From Pedococcus sp. 5OH_020 (GTDB lineage Bacteria; Actinomycetota; Actinomycetes; Actinomycetales; Dermatophilaceae): DNA of 64,000 nt. The stretch lies in NCBI RefSeq assembly GCF_027812955.1, contig NZ_JAPYZV010000004.1, forward strand, positions 1-64,000, given 5' to 3'. Under the pieces are notes generated by a model. It saw only the letters and a program-made list of their open reading frames with translations. It had not been told where the DNA came from and did not search any database. Positions 8,698 through 17,132 of the stretch are shown here, piece by piece; positions within the stretch are counted from its first letter, which is position 1, and each line of letters starts with the position of its first letter. The translations under genes were made by a program, and so were the position numbers.

Positions 8698-10000
8698 TCT
8701 GCGAGGCCGTCGCTTTCACTTCGTCGTTGGCCTGCTTCAGCGCCTTTTCGACATCACCGCTGGCGTACACCGAGGTCATGGCCTTCTGGAACGCGGTGTC
8801 GAGCGCGGCGAAGAAGGTTGGCGCCGCAACGGGCTTGGCGTGGTCGATCTGGTTGTAGAACAGCTCAGCGTGCGGCTTGCCCTGGGTGAACGCTTCAGAC
8901 TTCTGCGCCGTGTTCGTGGTCGGGTTGGATGACCCTCCGGCGGCCCAAAGCTTCTGGGTGTCCTGACTGGCGAGCTCCTTGAGCAGCTCCCATGCCAGGT
9001 CCTTGTTCTTGGAACCGGAGTACATGCCGAAGCCTGCGGCGCCGAACACGTTCGTCTGCGACTTGTTGCCCGGCATCGGCAGGACGTCGTACTTGAACGA
9101 TGGGTTCTTGGCCAAGCTTGCGGCCAAGTTCGCCGGGGCTGCAGTCATCGCGATCTGGCCGGCCTGGAACAGCGACGTCGGGTCTCCACCGGTGGGGTTC
9201 GGCGCCACCTTCTCCTTGAACACCAGGTCCGAGATGAAGCGGATCGCATCAACGGTGCCTGGGTCATCGAGAGTGGGGCTCTTGAGGTCCGCCGATGCCG
9301 TCGAGGCGTTGTTGGAGTAGATCCAGGGCATGTACGCGAACGTGTACGTCGGGATGCCGAACCCGTAGACCTTCTTACCGCCCGAGGTCCTGGTCAGCTT
9401 CCTGGCGATGGTCAGGAAGTCCTCCCGGGTCCAGTTGTCGGCGGGCCTGTTGATGCCGGCCTGCTTGAACAGCTCGGGGTTGTAGTACACGAGCATCGTG
9501 TTCCAGTTGTTCGGGAGCAGGTAGGTCTGCCCGTCCTTGGAGAAGCCCTCGATCAGAGCAGGGCTGACGTCATCCAGGAGGCTTTTCACCGACGAGTCCT
9601 GGCTGGTGTAGTTGGTCAGCGGCTGAAACAGCTTCTTGTTGAGGCCGTACTCCACACCCTCAGTGGCGATGTTGATGATGTCCGGGGCGTCGCCTGAGGC
9701 GATCGAGGACTGGATCTTGTTGATGTAGTCGCCCCAGTTGACGACCTGGGACATGTTGTCCTTGACCTGCACGTTCGGATACTTCTTGTGGAAACGCGCG
9801 ATCGCGTCGTTGTAGATCTTCTCGTCGCCGGGGTTGCCCCAGTTGGCGATCGACAGGGTTGCCTTGGTGTTCGAGGGCGGGGCCGAGTACTTGCCGCTCG
9901 CTCCGGAGGAGGCACCCTCGGTGCCGCTGTCGCAAGCAGCCAGCAGGACCGACACGGACGCGGCAACTGCCGCCGCGGTGACGCGGGAGGTGAGATGCAC
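8690..10000 (-). CDS. Sugar-binding lipoprotein of ABC transporter
   Basis: 436 residues. A lipoprotein signal peptide with lipobox LLAAC (modified Cys23) is followed by a Ser/Gly linker and a family 1 solute-binding fold from about residue 45. It should be anchored on the outside of the membrane and hand sugar to the two permeases encoded downstream. The GTG start at 10000 is supported by AAAGGAG 7 nt upstream. It is the first gene of the six-gene operon; the 380-bp gap to the divergent LacI gene must contain the operon promoter. Homologues bind maltose-, raffinose- or fructan-type oligosaccharides, and the ligand here is unknown. Confidence 0.93.
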   Translation of the reverse strand: MHLTSRVTAAAVAASVSVLLAACDSGTEGASSGASGKYSAPPSNTKATLSIANWGNPGDEKIYNDAIARFHKKYPNVQVKDNMSQVVNWGDYINKIQSSIASGDAPDIINIATEGVEYGLNKKLFQPLTNYTSQDSSVKSLLDDVSPALIEGFSKDGQTYLLPNNWNTMLVYYNPELFKQAGINRPADNWTREDFLTIARKLTRTSGGKKVYGFGIPTYTFAYMPWIYSNNASTASADLKSPTLDDPGTVDAIRFISDLVFKEKVAPNPTGGDPTSLFQAGQIAMTAAPANLAASLAKNPSFKYDVLPMPGNKSQTNVFGAAGFGMYSGSKNKDLAWELLKELASQDTQKLWAAGGSSNPTTNTAQKSEAFTQGKPHAELFYNQIDHAKPVAAPTFFAALDTAFQKAMTSVYASGDVEKALKQANDEVKATASQNG

Positions 10001-10285
10001 TTTCGTCTCCTTTGACGATGGTTCGGGGAGTGTCGACGCCCGCGTCCGGGCGACGTTGAAGAGGGGCGGCAGGGAAACTAAGGCTGGTGGGCCGGTCCTG
10101 TGCCAAATGCTTTTGTCTTATGCCGAGAGTGAAGCAGGCGCTTCGCCGAGACGTCAAGACCTTCGGCAAGATCGGGCGAGTCTGGCGTACACTATCGCTA
10201 CCGTTACAGGCATTTACGAGCAACTAGATCCAAGGGCGGGCGCAGGTGGCGGTGCTGCCTCAGGTTGCCTTCACTGAGGGCTCTG
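10001..10285. promoter_or_regulatory. Divergent control region of sugar operon and lacI gene
   Basis: The gap between the binding-protein gene and the LacI gene contains no gene. TATCGCTACCGTTA (10193..10206) matches its own reverse complement at 10 of 14 positions with a central TA, the size and symmetry of a LacI-family operator. I could not place a confident -10/-35 pair for the leftward operon. Confidence 0.4.
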
Positions 10286-10323
10286 TTGACAGCGCTAGCG
10301 GGACGGTTCTACGTTTGCCAAAC
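10286..10323 (+). promoter_or_regulatory. Likely promoter and operator of the LacI gene
   Basis: TTGACA (10286..10291) and TACGTT (10310..10315) are 18 bp apart and point at the LacI gene. The -10 element overlaps a perfect palindrome GTTTG-C-CAAAC (10313..10323), placed where a bound repressor would block RNA polymerase, which suggests autoregulation. Confidence 0.5.
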
Positions 10324-10379
10324 AGTTTTGTCCCTCTGCGCGATGTGCGTCTGGAGGAGTCCCCGACGACAGGCATGCC

Positions 10380-11426
10380 ATGCCCCCTAACAAGCCCACG
10401 ATCCGCGATGTCGCCCACGAAGCCGGCGTTTCGGTGACGACTGTGTCCCATGCGCTGAACGGGGTGAAGACCGCGCGCATCAAGGACGAGACGCGCCAGC
10501 GGGTCGAAGCCGCCGCGCAGCGGTTGGGTTACTCGCCCAACGGCCTGGCACGTGGATTGCGGCGACAGCGCTCCCAGACCTTGGCATTCCTCAGCGACCG
10601 GATCGTGACCACCCCGTATGCGGGGCAGATCATTCTGGGCGCACAGGAGAAGGCGTCGGAGCTCGGGTGGGTCGTCACGCTGTACTCAACGGGAGAGAAT
10701 CCTGATGTCGAGCGGCGTGAGGTGCGCACTCTGCTGAAGAACCAGGTCGACGGTGTCTTGTACGGCGCGTGGTACCACCGGCAGGTGACCATGCCCGCTG
10801 GCCTCTCCGTGCTGCCGGTCGTGCTCGTCGACTGCATCACAGCGGACGGTTCCTTGTCCTCAGTGGTCCCCGACGAGTACGGGAGCGGCCTGGGTGCTGT
10901 GCAGGAGCTCATCGACCATGGCCATCGCGAAATTGGGTTCGTGACCAATGTCGACGACATCCCTGCCACCCGCGGACGTTTGCAGGGCTATCGCGACGCC
11001 CTCCAGGCAGCTGGGATCCGATACCGACCGAGCCTGGTCGTGGCCGACGAGTCCGAGACTCTCGGCGGTTATCGCACCGGTCTCAGGCTCCTGACCCAGC
11101 GACGCCGCCCTACTGCCATATTCGCCTACAACGACCGCATGGCGATGGGTGTATACCGGGCCGCGTACGAGCTGAACATCAGCATCCCCCGGGAACTCTC
11201 CGTCGTGAGCATCGACAACCAGGACATCATCGCCGATGGGCTGTACCCAGGACTGACGACGCTTGCCCTGCCCCACTATGCGATGGGTGCGTGGGCCGTC
11301 CACCACTTGATCGGTCGACTGCTTGCCGGCGAGAAGGGTGAGCCTGAACCGCCGGTGGAGCACGTCATCCTGCCCTGTCCCATCGTGCGGCGCGGCTCCG
11401 TCGCTGCTCCAGTTTGCGGGAACTGA
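10380..11426 (+). CDS. LacI-family transcriptional repressor of the sugar locus
   Basis: 348 residues: LacI helix-turn-helix at 7-28 (TIRDVAHEAGVSVTTVSHAL), hinge helix to about 62, then a two-lobe periplasmic-binding-like sensor domain (about 65-340). The full length is normal for the family. It is divergent from the sugar transporter/hydrolase operon, the usual layout for a local repressor released by the imported sugar or a breakdown product. ATG 10380 gives the canonical N-terminus; a GGAGGA sequence lies about 22 nt upstream, rather far. The specific inducer is unknown. Confidence 0.93.
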   Translation: MPPNKPTIRDVAHEAGVSVTTVSHALNGVKTARIKDETRQRVEAAAQRLGYSPNGLARGLRRQRSQTLAFLSDRIVTTPYAGQIILGAQEKASELGWVVTLYSTGENPDVERREVRTLLKNQVDGVLYGAWYHRQVTMPAGLSVLPVVLVDCITADGSLSSVVPDEYGSGLGAVQELIDHGHREIGFVTNVDDIPATRGRLQGYRDALQAAGIRYRPSLVVADESETLGGYRTGLRLLTQRRRPTAIFAYNDRMAMGVYRAAYELNISIPRELSVVSIDNQDIIADGLYPGLTTLALPHYAMGAWAVHHLIGRLLAGEKGEPEPPVEHVILPCPIVRRGSVAAPVCGN

Positions 11427-11512
11427 TGGCAGGGGTCCGAAGTGCGTCCCAGCCGCCCTGCATCCCTGACGGGGAGCGCTGGCCGGGAACGTCTTCGCCG
11501 CGGTCGGCCACT

Positions 11513-11689
11513 ATGAAAGATGTCGCCGAGCTCGCCGGGGTGAGTATCAAGACGGTCTCCCGCGTGGCCAACAGCGAGGGTCCAGTGACCCCTGCAACAC
11601 GGGCCAAGGTCCAGTCCGTGATGGACGTGCTGGGCTTTGAGCGCAACGAGCATGCGGCGGCCCTGGGCAGAACGCGACGGAGGGGGTGA
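11513..11689 (+). pseudogene. Truncated LacI-family gene (DNA-binding domain only)
   Basis: From ATG 11513 the product has a canonical LacI helix-turn-helix (MKDVAELAGVSIKTVSRV) and hinge region up to residue about 48. It then leaves the family pattern and stops at 58, before any sensor domain. A longer in-frame start at 11414 adds residues unlike the family. It lies 87 bp after the full LacI gene and has no partner. It is probably the remnant of a second sugar regulator; a free-standing DNA-binding domain that competes for operators is less likely. Confidence 0.7.
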
Positions 11690-11984
11690 GTTGTCGGCGG
11701 TCGGCTGCTTGTGGTGTCGTGAGGCATTGATCACCGTCGTGGAGGAGCCCCGCCGGACAGCGCGTCGAGCACGTCCGCTGGAGCCCTGCCAACGTGGCCA
11801 CCGGTCTGGCGCGTCTGCGTCGTTGAGGGAGACTTGCACTCGAGCGATATGCCCAGCGCGGCCCTGGTTGGCCCCGAACACGCGGCGCCCAATCTGGGCG
11901 GTACGACGCTCGTGCACCGTGACTTCGCATGGTGGCCGCGACCGGCGTAGTCCTCACCTTCAGGCAGATTCGAACTCGCGTTGA

Positions 11985-13919
11985 CTAGTGAGCCTCAGCG
12001 GCGGCAACCGGGACTTCATCGGTGTTGTCCAGCGCCTGGCTGGAGGAGCGCAGCTGGTAGGGAACGGAGGTGACCATGACCCCGGGCTGGTACAGCAGAC
12101 GGCCCTTGAGGCGCAGGGCGCTTTGGTTGTGGAGCAGGTGTTCCCACCAGTGCCCCACGACGTATTCGGGGATGAAGACGGTGATCACGTCTCGGGGGCT
12201 TTCTCGCCGGATGTGGCCGATGTACTCAAGGACGGGGCGGGTGACCTCCCGGAACGGGGAGGCGACGATCGTCAGCGGGATGTCCAACCCGCGGTAGTCC
12301 CAGTCGGCTCGCAGCTTCCGCTCGTCGTCCTGGTCAACGGCCACCGTCAACGCGATCAGGTGTGAGGGCCTGGTGGCCTTTGCGTACGCGAGGGCGCGAA
12401 TGGTGGGTGCGTGCAGCTTGGAGACCAGGACAATGGCGTGGTTGCGGCTCGGAAGCATGACGCCGCCCGGTGCGGGTTGCAGTTCGAGCTCGACCGCGTC
12501 GTAGTGGCGGCGGATCGCCCGCATGAGCAGGAAGATGGCCACCATTGCCGCGATGGCCAGATAGGCACCGGCGAGGAACTTGTAGCGCACGACGATCACC
12601 AGGACCAGGGCCGTCACCGCCGCGCCGGTGCCGTTGATGAGCTGGGAGCGGTGGATGGCGCGCCGGCGTGCCGGGTCGCCGGTCCTGCCGAGCTCGCCTC
12701 GCCAGTGTCGGACCATGCCGGCCTGGGAGAGGGTGAAGGAGGTGAAGACGCCGACGATGTAGAGCTGGATGAGCTTGTCGATGTTGGCGTCGAAGCCGAT
12801 GATCAGGACGATCGAGACTCCGGCCAGCAGGATGATGCCGTTGCTGAAAGCAAGGCGGTCTCCACGGTTGTGCAGCTGGTGGGGCAGGAAGCGGTCCTTC
12901 GCCAGGATCGAGGCCAAGGTCGGGAAGCCGTTGAAGGCGGTGTTCGCCGCCAGCACGAGGATCCCGGCCGTAGCCGTCTGAAAGGCATAGAACAAAACGC
13001 CCCGTCCCCAGATGGCATCGGCGATCTGGCTGATCACCGACGGATTCCCGTCATGGTACGCCCGGGCGTGCGTGGCCAGCGCCAGCGCTGTGATCCCGGA
13101 GAACATGGTGATTGCCAGGGCGCCCATGATCAGGAGGGTGGTGGCCGCATTCTTGCTCTTGGGCTTCTTGAAGGCGGGGACACCGTTGCTGATGGCTTCC
13201 ACCCCGGTCAGTGCAGTACAGCCCGACGCGAACGCGCGCAGGCACAGTAGGAGCGTGAAGATCCCTCCGACCTGAGCGGTGTGCTTCAGCTGTAGGTGCG
13301 CGCTGGAGGCTTCAGGGATGGCGCTGTTTACCGCGCGGTAGGCGCCGGTGGCCAGCAGCAGCAGGGTCAGCCCCACGAACGCGTAGGTCGGGAACGCGAA
13401 CGCGGTGCCCGACTCCTTCACGCCCCGCAGGTTGATCAGCGCCAGGAGGGCCACGAAGCCGACGGAGAGCTCCACGGCATACGGGGCCAGGGACGGTAGC
13501 GCGGAGATGATGGCCACCACGCCAGAGACGACTGATACCGCGACCGTCATCACGTAGTCGACCAACAGGGCGGCGGCCGCGGTCAGCGATGCGCTCTGTC
13601 CAAGATTCTCCTTGCTCACCACATAGGCGCCGCCGCCGTTGGGGTAGGCGTAGCAGGTCTGCCGGTAGGAGGCGACGACCACCGCCAGTAGCAGTGCCAC
13701 GGCAACTGAGATCGGCGCCGCCAGGCCCAAGAAGGCTGCCGCGCCCGCCGTGCCAAGGACCAGCACGATCTGTTCGGTGGCGTACGCGACCGAGGAAATC
13801 GGATCCGAGCAGAAGACCGGCAGCGCAAGCTTCTTGGGCAGCAGCGTCTCCCCGAGCCGGTGGCTGGCCATCGCACGACCTATGAACAACCTCTTCAGAG
13901 ACTCGGTAGTCCCAGACAC
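11985..13919 (-). CDS. KimA-like APC-superfamily potassium transporter
   Basis: 644 residues: about 12 transmembrane helices in the first 470 residues with the APC fold, then a soluble C-terminal domain (about 475-644) as in KimA (YdaO) of Bacillus subtilis, a high-affinity K+/H+ symporter inhibited by c-di-AMP. The family start region (LALPVFCSDPISSVAYATEQ, 32-51) and the PNGGGAYVVSKENLG stretch are present. GTG 13919 has GAGGAA 5 nt upstream. The neighbouring divergent kup gene supports a role in potassium uptake. The alternative is an amino-acid permease, which most automatic annotations would give. Confidence 0.8.
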   Translation of the reverse strand: MSGTTESLKRLFIGRAMASHRLGETLLPKKLALPVFCSDPISSVAYATEQIVLVLGTAGAAAFLGLAAPISVAVALLLAVVVASYRQTCYAYPNGGGAYVVSKENLGQSASLTAAAALLVDYVMTVAVSVVSGVVAIISALPSLAPYAVELSVGFVALLALINLRGVKESGTAFAFPTYAFVGLTLLLLATGAYRAVNSAIPEASSAHLQLKHTAQVGGIFTLLLCLRAFASGCTALTGVEAISNGVPAFKKPKSKNAATTLLIMGALAITMFSGITALALATHARAYHDGNPSVISQIADAIWGRGVLFYAFQTATAGILVLAANTAFNGFPTLASILAKDRFLPHQLHNRGDRLAFSNGIILLAGVSIVLIIGFDANIDKLIQLYIVGVFTSFTLSQAGMVRHWRGELGRTGDPARRRAIHRSQLINGTGAAVTALVLVIVVRYKFLAGAYLAIAAMVAIFLLMRAIRRHYDAVELELQPAPGGVMLPSRNHAIVLVSKLHAPTIRALAYAKATRPSHLIALTVAVDQDDERKLRADWDYRGLDIPLTIVASPFREVTRPVLEYIGHIRRESPRDVITVFIPEYVVGHWWEHLLHNQSALRLKGRLLYQPGVMVTSVPYQLRSSSQALDNTDEVPVAAAEAH

Positions 13920-13991
13920 GGTTTCCTCGGATCTGTCGCTGGCGCCTTGAGCTCGCCCGGGTGGTGGTCGTCACTACTGACTGGTCTGGAC

Positions 13992-14444
13992 TCACGGGCC
14001 TGGCGCCAACCGAGTACGAGCTCGCTCGCGTCCGTCCACCAGCAGCACGGCGCTTCTGAAGACCCCTTCGGCATCGGCCACCCAACAGTCGAGGGCCAAC
14101 CGCTGCACGGCGCACACGGCTGTCGTTGAGTGCCGCAGCGTGTCCGACTCAAACCGCACGTGGGCACCGGGGGCAAGGCTGCCCACCCCGAACGCCAAGC
14201 CCCAACATGTGGCGTGCAATCTCCCCAGGGCAGTGAGGGAGGAGATTCCCTCGACAACCGGGCGATGAGTCAGACTGAGCAAGAAAGACCGGGTCGAGTC
14301 GGAAGGGCTGTAGGCCTGCAAGAACACCATGTCGTGGTCCTCGACAGCCTGGACAACAAGTCCGGCCGACGTCAGGGCGACGCCGTGGCCAAGCCGCTGT
14401 GCCGCCTGAACCGAAACCCCGACGTGAATACGCTGACCGCTCAC
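13992..14444 (-). CDS. Hypothetical protein between two potassium transporters
   Basis: A 150-codon reverse frame with a GTG start. The product has even composition (V, L, A, H, balanced charge) and about three-quarters G/C at third positions, lower than the neighbours but above random expectation. I recognise no family. It has no convincing Shine-Dalgarno site and lies upstream of, and in line with, the KimA-like gene, 72 bp before its start. It could be a small cytosolic regulator, or the intergenic region may be non-coding. Confidence 0.4.
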   Translation of the reverse strand: MSGQRIHVGVSVQAAQRLGHGVALTSAGLVVQAVEDHDMVFLQAYSPSDSTRSFLLSLTHRPVVEGISSLTALGRLHATCWGLAFGVGSLAPGAHVRFESDTLRHSTTAVCAVQRLALDCWVADAEGVFRSAVLLVDGRERARTRLAPGP

Positions 14445-14634
14445 GGCGTCAGCCTGCCGCAGCCTGGACGCCTCGATAGGACCCTTAACGCATCCTTAGC
14501 GGCGCACCGTCGGATCTTGACGCCCCTCTAGCGACTGCTCCATGGGCTCGCGCACCGGGCCGGGCGCACCGGTGAGCCACACCCAGGGACGCGGATGGTC
14601 ATCGATTGCGCCTGCATGGGAGGATCCTCGACTT

Positions 14635-16533
14635 GTGACTGAGAATCCCGACGACTCCCGCAGGGGATGGGTTCCGCTGGCTCTTGGCGCCCTCGGCGTG
14701 GTCTTCGGCGACATCGGCACAAGCCCGCTGTATGCGGTGCAGACCGTCTTCTCCATCGACCACAACATGGTCAAGCCCACGCCCGGCGACGTCTACGGCG
14801 TGATCTCGCTGGTCTTCTGGTCGATCACGCTCGTGGTGTCGGTGAAGTATGTGGTCTTCATCTTGAGGGCCGACAACGACGGCGAGGGCGGCGTCATGGC
14901 GTTGGCGGCTCTGGCGCGCGGGGCGGTCCGGCCTGGTGGCAGGCGGTTCGGGCTCGTCATGTTGCTCGGGGTCCTGGGGGCTTCCCTGTTCTACGGCGAC
15001 AGCGTCATCACGCCGGCGATCTCCGTGATGTCAGCGATCGAGGGCCTCTCGGTCGCCACACCCGAACTGGACCACCTCGTGGTGCCGATCGGCGCCGTCA
15101 TCATCGCGGTCCTGTTCGGCGTCCAGCGCTTCGGCACGCACCTGGTGGGCAGGTTCTTCGGCCCCATCATGGTGCTGTGGTTTGCCGTGCTCGCGGTACT
15201 GGGAGGCGCGCAGGTGGCGCGTGACCCGGCCATCGTGCGCGGGCTGTCACCCCACTACGCCGTGCTCTTCGTGGCGGAACACCGGGTCACCGCATTCGTC
15301 GCCATGGGCGCCGTCGTCCTGGCGATCACCGGGGCAGAGGCCCTGTACGCCGACATGGGGCACTTCGGAGCTGGGCCCATCCGGCGCGCCTGGTTCCTGA
15401 TGGTGTTTCCTGCTCTGACGCTCAACTACCTAGGCCAGGGCGCACTCATCCTCAAGGACCCCGGCACGGCGGCGAACCCGTTCTTCCGCCTGGCCCCCGA
15501 TGTCCTCGTGATCCCCCTGGTCGTGCTGGCGACGATTGCCACGGTCATCGCCTCCCAGGCGGTCATCTCCGGCGCCTACTCGGTCTCCCGTCAGGCCGAA
15601 CGTCTGGGCTACCTACCGCGCTTGACGGTGCGCCACACCTCCACGCGTGAGCGTGGACAGATCTACATCGCGGCCGTCAACTGGTCCCTTTTCGTCGGCG
15701 TGATGCTGCTGCTCGTGCTGTTCCGTTCCGCCGAGCATCTGGCGACGGCCTACGGCCTGGCCGTGACGGGCACCTTCCTGATCACCACGACGCTCTTCCT
15801 CATCTATGCCGAGTCGGCATGGGGGTGGGGGCGGGGCCGGCTCGTACTGCTGGGCGTGCCCTTGGCAGTGCTGGAGCTGACCTACTTCGGCGCCAACCTC
15901 ACCAAGGTCACCCACGGCGGCTGGTTGCCGCTGCTGATCGCCCTCGTCGTTGCGACGGTAATGCTCACCTGGCAGCGCGGCCGCACCCTCGTCACTGACC
16001 GACGCACCGACATGGAAGGCCCCTTGGAGCCCTTCGTTGACTGGCTGCACGGGGACCCGGTCGACAAGGTGACCGGGACGGCTGTCTTCCTGCACCCGAA
16101 CAAGGACTCGACCCCGCTGGCGTTGCGGGAGAACGCAACGTTCAACCACGTCATCCACGAGAACGTGCTGATCGTGACCACCACGTCCGAGAACGTTCCC
16201 CACGTCCGTGACGAGGATCGCGTCGAGCTGGACCACCTCGGCGACCCCTACGACGCGATCACCCACCTGACCTTGCGGTTCGGCTTCCAGGAGGACCAGG
16301 ACGTCCCCGCTGCACTCGGCGTGGCCCGCGACCAGGGCATCATCGACATCGACCCGGACACGGTCTACTACTTCCTCTCACGCATCAGCCTGCAGCGGGG
16401 GCCCGGCCGCGAGATGAGCCCCTGGCGCAAGCGGGTGTTCCTGGGCCTGGCGCACAATGCCGCCTCGCCGATCGAGTACTTCCGCCTGCCCGAGGACCGG
16501 ACCGTTGCCATGGGCGCCGCCGTCGTCCTCTAG
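14635..16533 (+). CDS. kup: Kup-type potassium uptake protein
   Basis: 632 residues, the normal length for Kup/HAK transporters: 12 predicted membrane helices (about 15-450) then a soluble C-terminal domain. Family signatures are clear, including GVVFGDIGTSPLYAVQTVF at the N-terminus and GLAVTGTFLITT in the later helices. Kup imports K+ by proton symport. GTG 14635 is chosen because GGGAGGA lies about 11 nt upstream and the protein then begins with the conserved start. It is divergent from the KimA-like gene across about 715 bp. I saw no c-di-AMP riboswitch in the gap. Confidence 0.95.
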   Translation: MTENPDDSRRGWVPLALGALGVVFGDIGTSPLYAVQTVFSIDHNMVKPTPGDVYGVISLVFWSITLVVSVKYVVFILRADNDGEGGVMALAALARGAVRPGGRRFGLVMLLGVLGASLFYGDSVITPAISVMSAIEGLSVATPELDHLVVPIGAVIIAVLFGVQRFGTHLVGRFFGPIMVLWFAVLAVLGGAQVARDPAIVRGLSPHYAVLFVAEHRVTAFVAMGAVVLAITGAEALYADMGHFGAGPIRRAWFLMVFPALTLNYLGQGALILKDPGTAANPFFRLAPDVLVIPLVVLATIATVIASQAVISGAYSVSRQAERLGYLPRLTVRHTSTRERGQIYIAAVNWSLFVGVMLLLVLFRSAEHLATAYGLAVTGTFLITTTLFLIYAESAWGWGRGRLVLLGVPLAVLELTYFGANLTKVTHGGWLPLLIALVVATVMLTWQRGRTLVTDRRTDMEGPLEPFVDWLHGDPVDKVTGTAVFLHPNKDSTPLALRENATFNHVIHENVLIVTTTSENVPHVRDEDRVELDHLGDPYDAITHLTLRFGFQEDQDVPAALGVARDQGIIDIDPDTVYYFLSRISLQRGPGREMSPWRKRVFLGLAHNAASPIEYFRLPEDRTVAMGAAVVL

Positions 16534-16760
16534 GGAGATGCTGCGGACGCTCTGGCCCGCCTCATGGCCAGGGCTGAGCCGACCTGGTCGGCGGGCGGCA
16601 CCGCAACTCGCGGCTGTTTCGCTCCATTCGCGCGTCGCCCTCGCCGACGCCGCGCAGGCCTTGACCTTGACGCGGGGTCAGCCCTGCAGGCTAGGTCTGG
16701 AGGCAGCACAGCCTCCGCATGGAACGGGCCCGCGGGGGCTTCACCGGGAGGCAGGCTGAG

Positions 16761-17132
16761 ATGGCCGAGAAGTGGGTCGAGCTGGTCACCGGATCGCTCG
16801 AGCAGAAGATGCAGGACCGTCAGTACGTCGCCCGGATCGATGCGCTCCTCGAGCCGTACGCCGGCGTCCTGGAGGCTCTGCAGCGGTCGTTGGTGTATTT
16901 CGGCGGCGTCACCGACGGCGAAACTGTTGTCAAGATGTTCGGCGACTTCACCGACGCGTGGGAGCAGCGAGCCGCAGCCGACCGGACGCCGATCCGTGCG
17001 ATCGTCGGGGACGAACGGGTCGAGTTCGGCCAGAGGGTTGCCGACGGGTGGGGCGGCAAGCAGTGGATCGACAAGGGGCGCGCTCAGCTGACCGGGGCGA
17101 TCGAGGGCGCGGAGCGGAAGGTGCGGTCATGA
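16761..17132 (+). CDS. DUF1048 domain-containing protein
   Basis: 123 residues, helical, single-domain member of DUF1048 (PF06304). Proteins of this family are typically encoded beside PadR regulators and drug-type ABC exporters; their function is unknown. ATG 16761 is preceded by GGGAGG 9 nt upstream. Its stop overlaps the ATG of the ABC ATPase (ATGA), so the two are probably translated together. Here the usual PadR gene is absent and a MerR gene closes the operon instead. Confidence 0.8.
   Translation: MAEKWVELVTGSLEQKMQDRQYVARIDALLEPYAGVLEALQRSLVYFGGVTDGETVVKMFGDFTDAWEQRAAADRTPIRAIVGDERVEFGQRVADGWGGKQWIDKGRAQLTGAIEGAERKVRS

Noticed and set aside
7240-8889. 549-codon forward open frame
   Set aside because: Antisense to the two ABC permease genes; Arg/Glu-rich low-complexity product typical of high-GC shadows.
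13920-14634. c-di-AMP (ydaO-type) riboswitch between the K+ transporters
   Set aside because: I could not find the conserved riboswitch blocks on either strand by eye. A covariance-model search would be decisive.
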